Below, piece after piece: positions 63,100-64,000 of a stretch of DNA of 64,000 nucleotides (position 1 is its first letter; every line of letters begins with the position of its first letter). Origin of the DNA: Cobetia sp. L2A1 (GTDB lineage: Bacteria > Pseudomonadota > Gammaproteobacteria > Pseudomonadales > Halomonadaceae). Where the stretch lies: contig NZ_CP047025.1 in assembly GCF_009796845.1 (NCBI RefSeq), positions 1,550,001 through 1,614,000 on the forward strand, given 5' to 3'. A program made the position numbers and the translations under genes. Below the pieces are notes generated by a model, which searched no databases, was not told where the DNA came from, and saw only the letters and a program-made list of their open reading frames with translations.

Positions 63100-64000
63100 A
63101 TGTCAGTAACGTTTCGTCAACTACGTGTATTTGTGACTGTCGCTAGACAACGAACATTGACTGCTGCCGCTGAGCAACTCTTCCTGACGACACCAGCTGT
63201 CAGCATGGCATTGGGAGAGTTGGAGCGACAGTACGGTCAAACATTATTTGATCGTCACCGCAATCGTCTTTATTTGAATGACTATGGACGACAATTACTC
63301 CCACTTGCTGATGAGTTGCTCACGCGAAGTCATGATATCGATCATTTTTTTGACACTTCACAGATAAGTGGCACATTACATATTGGTGCTAGCTATACTA
63401 TTGGTCACCAGGTATTACCCAGACTCCTGAGTGAGTTTCGTAGGGCCTTCGGGCATGAGCAACAGAAAATCACCATTGCGAATAGTACGACTATCTGTCG
63501 CTCACTCGAATCATTTGATCTTGATGTCGGATTGATCGAAGGACGAATCGTCGATGAGCGCTTTACCATTGTGCCTTGGTGTCATGATCGGATGTTGATT
63601 GCTGTTGCAGCTAACCACCCTTTAGCCGATAGATCGAATGTCGAGATAGAAGAGTTATCGAGTTATTCTTGGTTACTGAGAGAGCAAGGTTCTGGAACCC
63701 GAGAACAATTTATGCGTTTTGTCGCCCCTCATCTACCACAATGGAAGTTGGGGCTTGAGATAAATTCTGCAGAAGCGATCATCAATGCAGCTGCAGTAGG
63801 GCTTGGAATCACCTGTGTCTCAGAGCTTGAGGCCTATCGTGCTCTCAAGGATGGTCGTCTGAGAGAAATTTCGATAGGGATTGAAATGCATCGTGAGTTC
63901 AGTATGGTGCTACATAATAATAAATACTGTAGCCCGCTGATGCAGGCTTTCTTTGACTTCTGTCTTGGCTTTGAAAAACAGCAATTATGGGAGGGTATGT
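63100..64000 (+). CDS. LysR-family transcriptional regulator (cut by window end)
   Basis: 300 complete codons from ATG 63100 (AAGAGG upstream) with no stop before the window end. The N-terminal wHTH reads FRQLRVFVTVARQRTLTAAA then LTTPAVSMALGELERQYGQ, with effector domain from about residue 90 (TLHIGASYTIGHQVLP). Overall it resembles YeiE/CysB-like regulators. It is AT-rich, like the upstream gap, which suggests transfer. Whether it controls the divergent tmm2 gene is unknown, but it lies divergent from it across the shared gap. Confidence 0.88.
   Translation, partial: MSVTFRQLRVFVTVARQRTLTAAAEQLFLTTPAVSMALGELERQYGQTLFDRHRNRLYLNDYGRQLLPLADELLTRSHDIDHFFDTSQISGTLHIGASYTIGHQVLPRLLSEFRRAFGHEQQKITIANSTTICRSLESFDLDVGLIEGRIVDERFTIVPWCHDRMLIAVAANHPLADRSNVEIEELSSYSWLLREQGSGTREQFMRFVAPHLPQWKLGLEINSAEAIINAAAVGLGITCVSELEAYRALKDGRLREISIGIEMHREFSMVLHNNKYCSPLMQAFFDFCLGFEKQQLWEGM

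Overview
The window reads as one continuous chromosomal segment of a marine or halophilic gammaproteobacterium. Gene content (MscL, ArfA, class I fumarase, UmuDC, YaeQ, YgfZ, LivKHMGF), moderately high GC and the trimethylamine genes fit Halomonadaceae, possibly Cobetia or Halomonas. This is inference from protein character; no database search was possible. A few stretches are clearly more AT-rich (about 26.2-27.1, 32.3-33.0 and 62.1-64.0 kb) and look like later arrivals or poorly constrained DNA.

Layout. 0-11.1 kb: a divergent MerR regulator/cation-efflux pair at the left edge, then housekeeping genes (prfC, mscL, a TatD hydrolase, a CHASE4/EAL signalling protein, ygfZ, a small HMA-like protein, an OsmC protein, uvrB). 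11.7-16.8 kb: a complete branched-chain amino acid ABC transporter livKHMGF. 16.9-26.1 kb: a Cys-rich protein of unknown function, an AmiD-like amidase lipoprotein, class I fumarase, cardiolipin synthase, methylthioribose kinase, YaeQ, a diguanylate cyclase and tRNA-Pro(GGG). 26.2-27.6 kb: an AT-rich sulfotransferase gene and an orphan LysR effector domain. 27.7-33.8 kb: a copper-handling cluster (two-component system, CopA-type multicopper oxidase, CopB, a PPC-like secreted protein, a cytochrome c with a His-rich tail). 34-43.4 kb: accessory genes (aldo/keto reductase, a deletion scar, split YeeE/YedE transporter, SDR, SOS-controlled umuDC, M20 peptidase, 2OG-Fe oxygenase, paired SMR efflux proteins).

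43.7-62.1 kb is the most interesting part. It holds two nearly identical trimethylamine monooxygenase genes (tmm) in the same orientation about 15.6 kb apart. Between them lie a PAS protein, a NarL-type response regulator and a soluble NarX-type kinase; a DUF1989-GcvT fusion matching TMAO demethylase (Tdm); an ammonium transporter with a good sigma-54 promoter and a downstream mini membrane protein; a LacI-controlled Ugp-like ABC transporter with a GpdQ-like phosphodiesterase and a HAD phosphatase; and arfA. Together they could convert trimethylamine to TMAO, then to dimethylamine plus formaldehyde equivalents, while importing ammonium and glycerophosphodiester-type compounds.

Two regulatory patterns stand out. 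The promoters of tmm1 and tdm share a direct repeat TACCCCT-N7-TACCCYT in the same orientation, the heptamer type bound by NarL-family regulators; the regulator gene lies between them. The LacI-family regulator has two perfect TGTAATCGATTACA operators, one in the promoter and one 361 bp downstream inside the first transporter gene, suggesting a repression loop. The right edge carries an AT-rich intergenic region and a LysR regulator cut by the window end.
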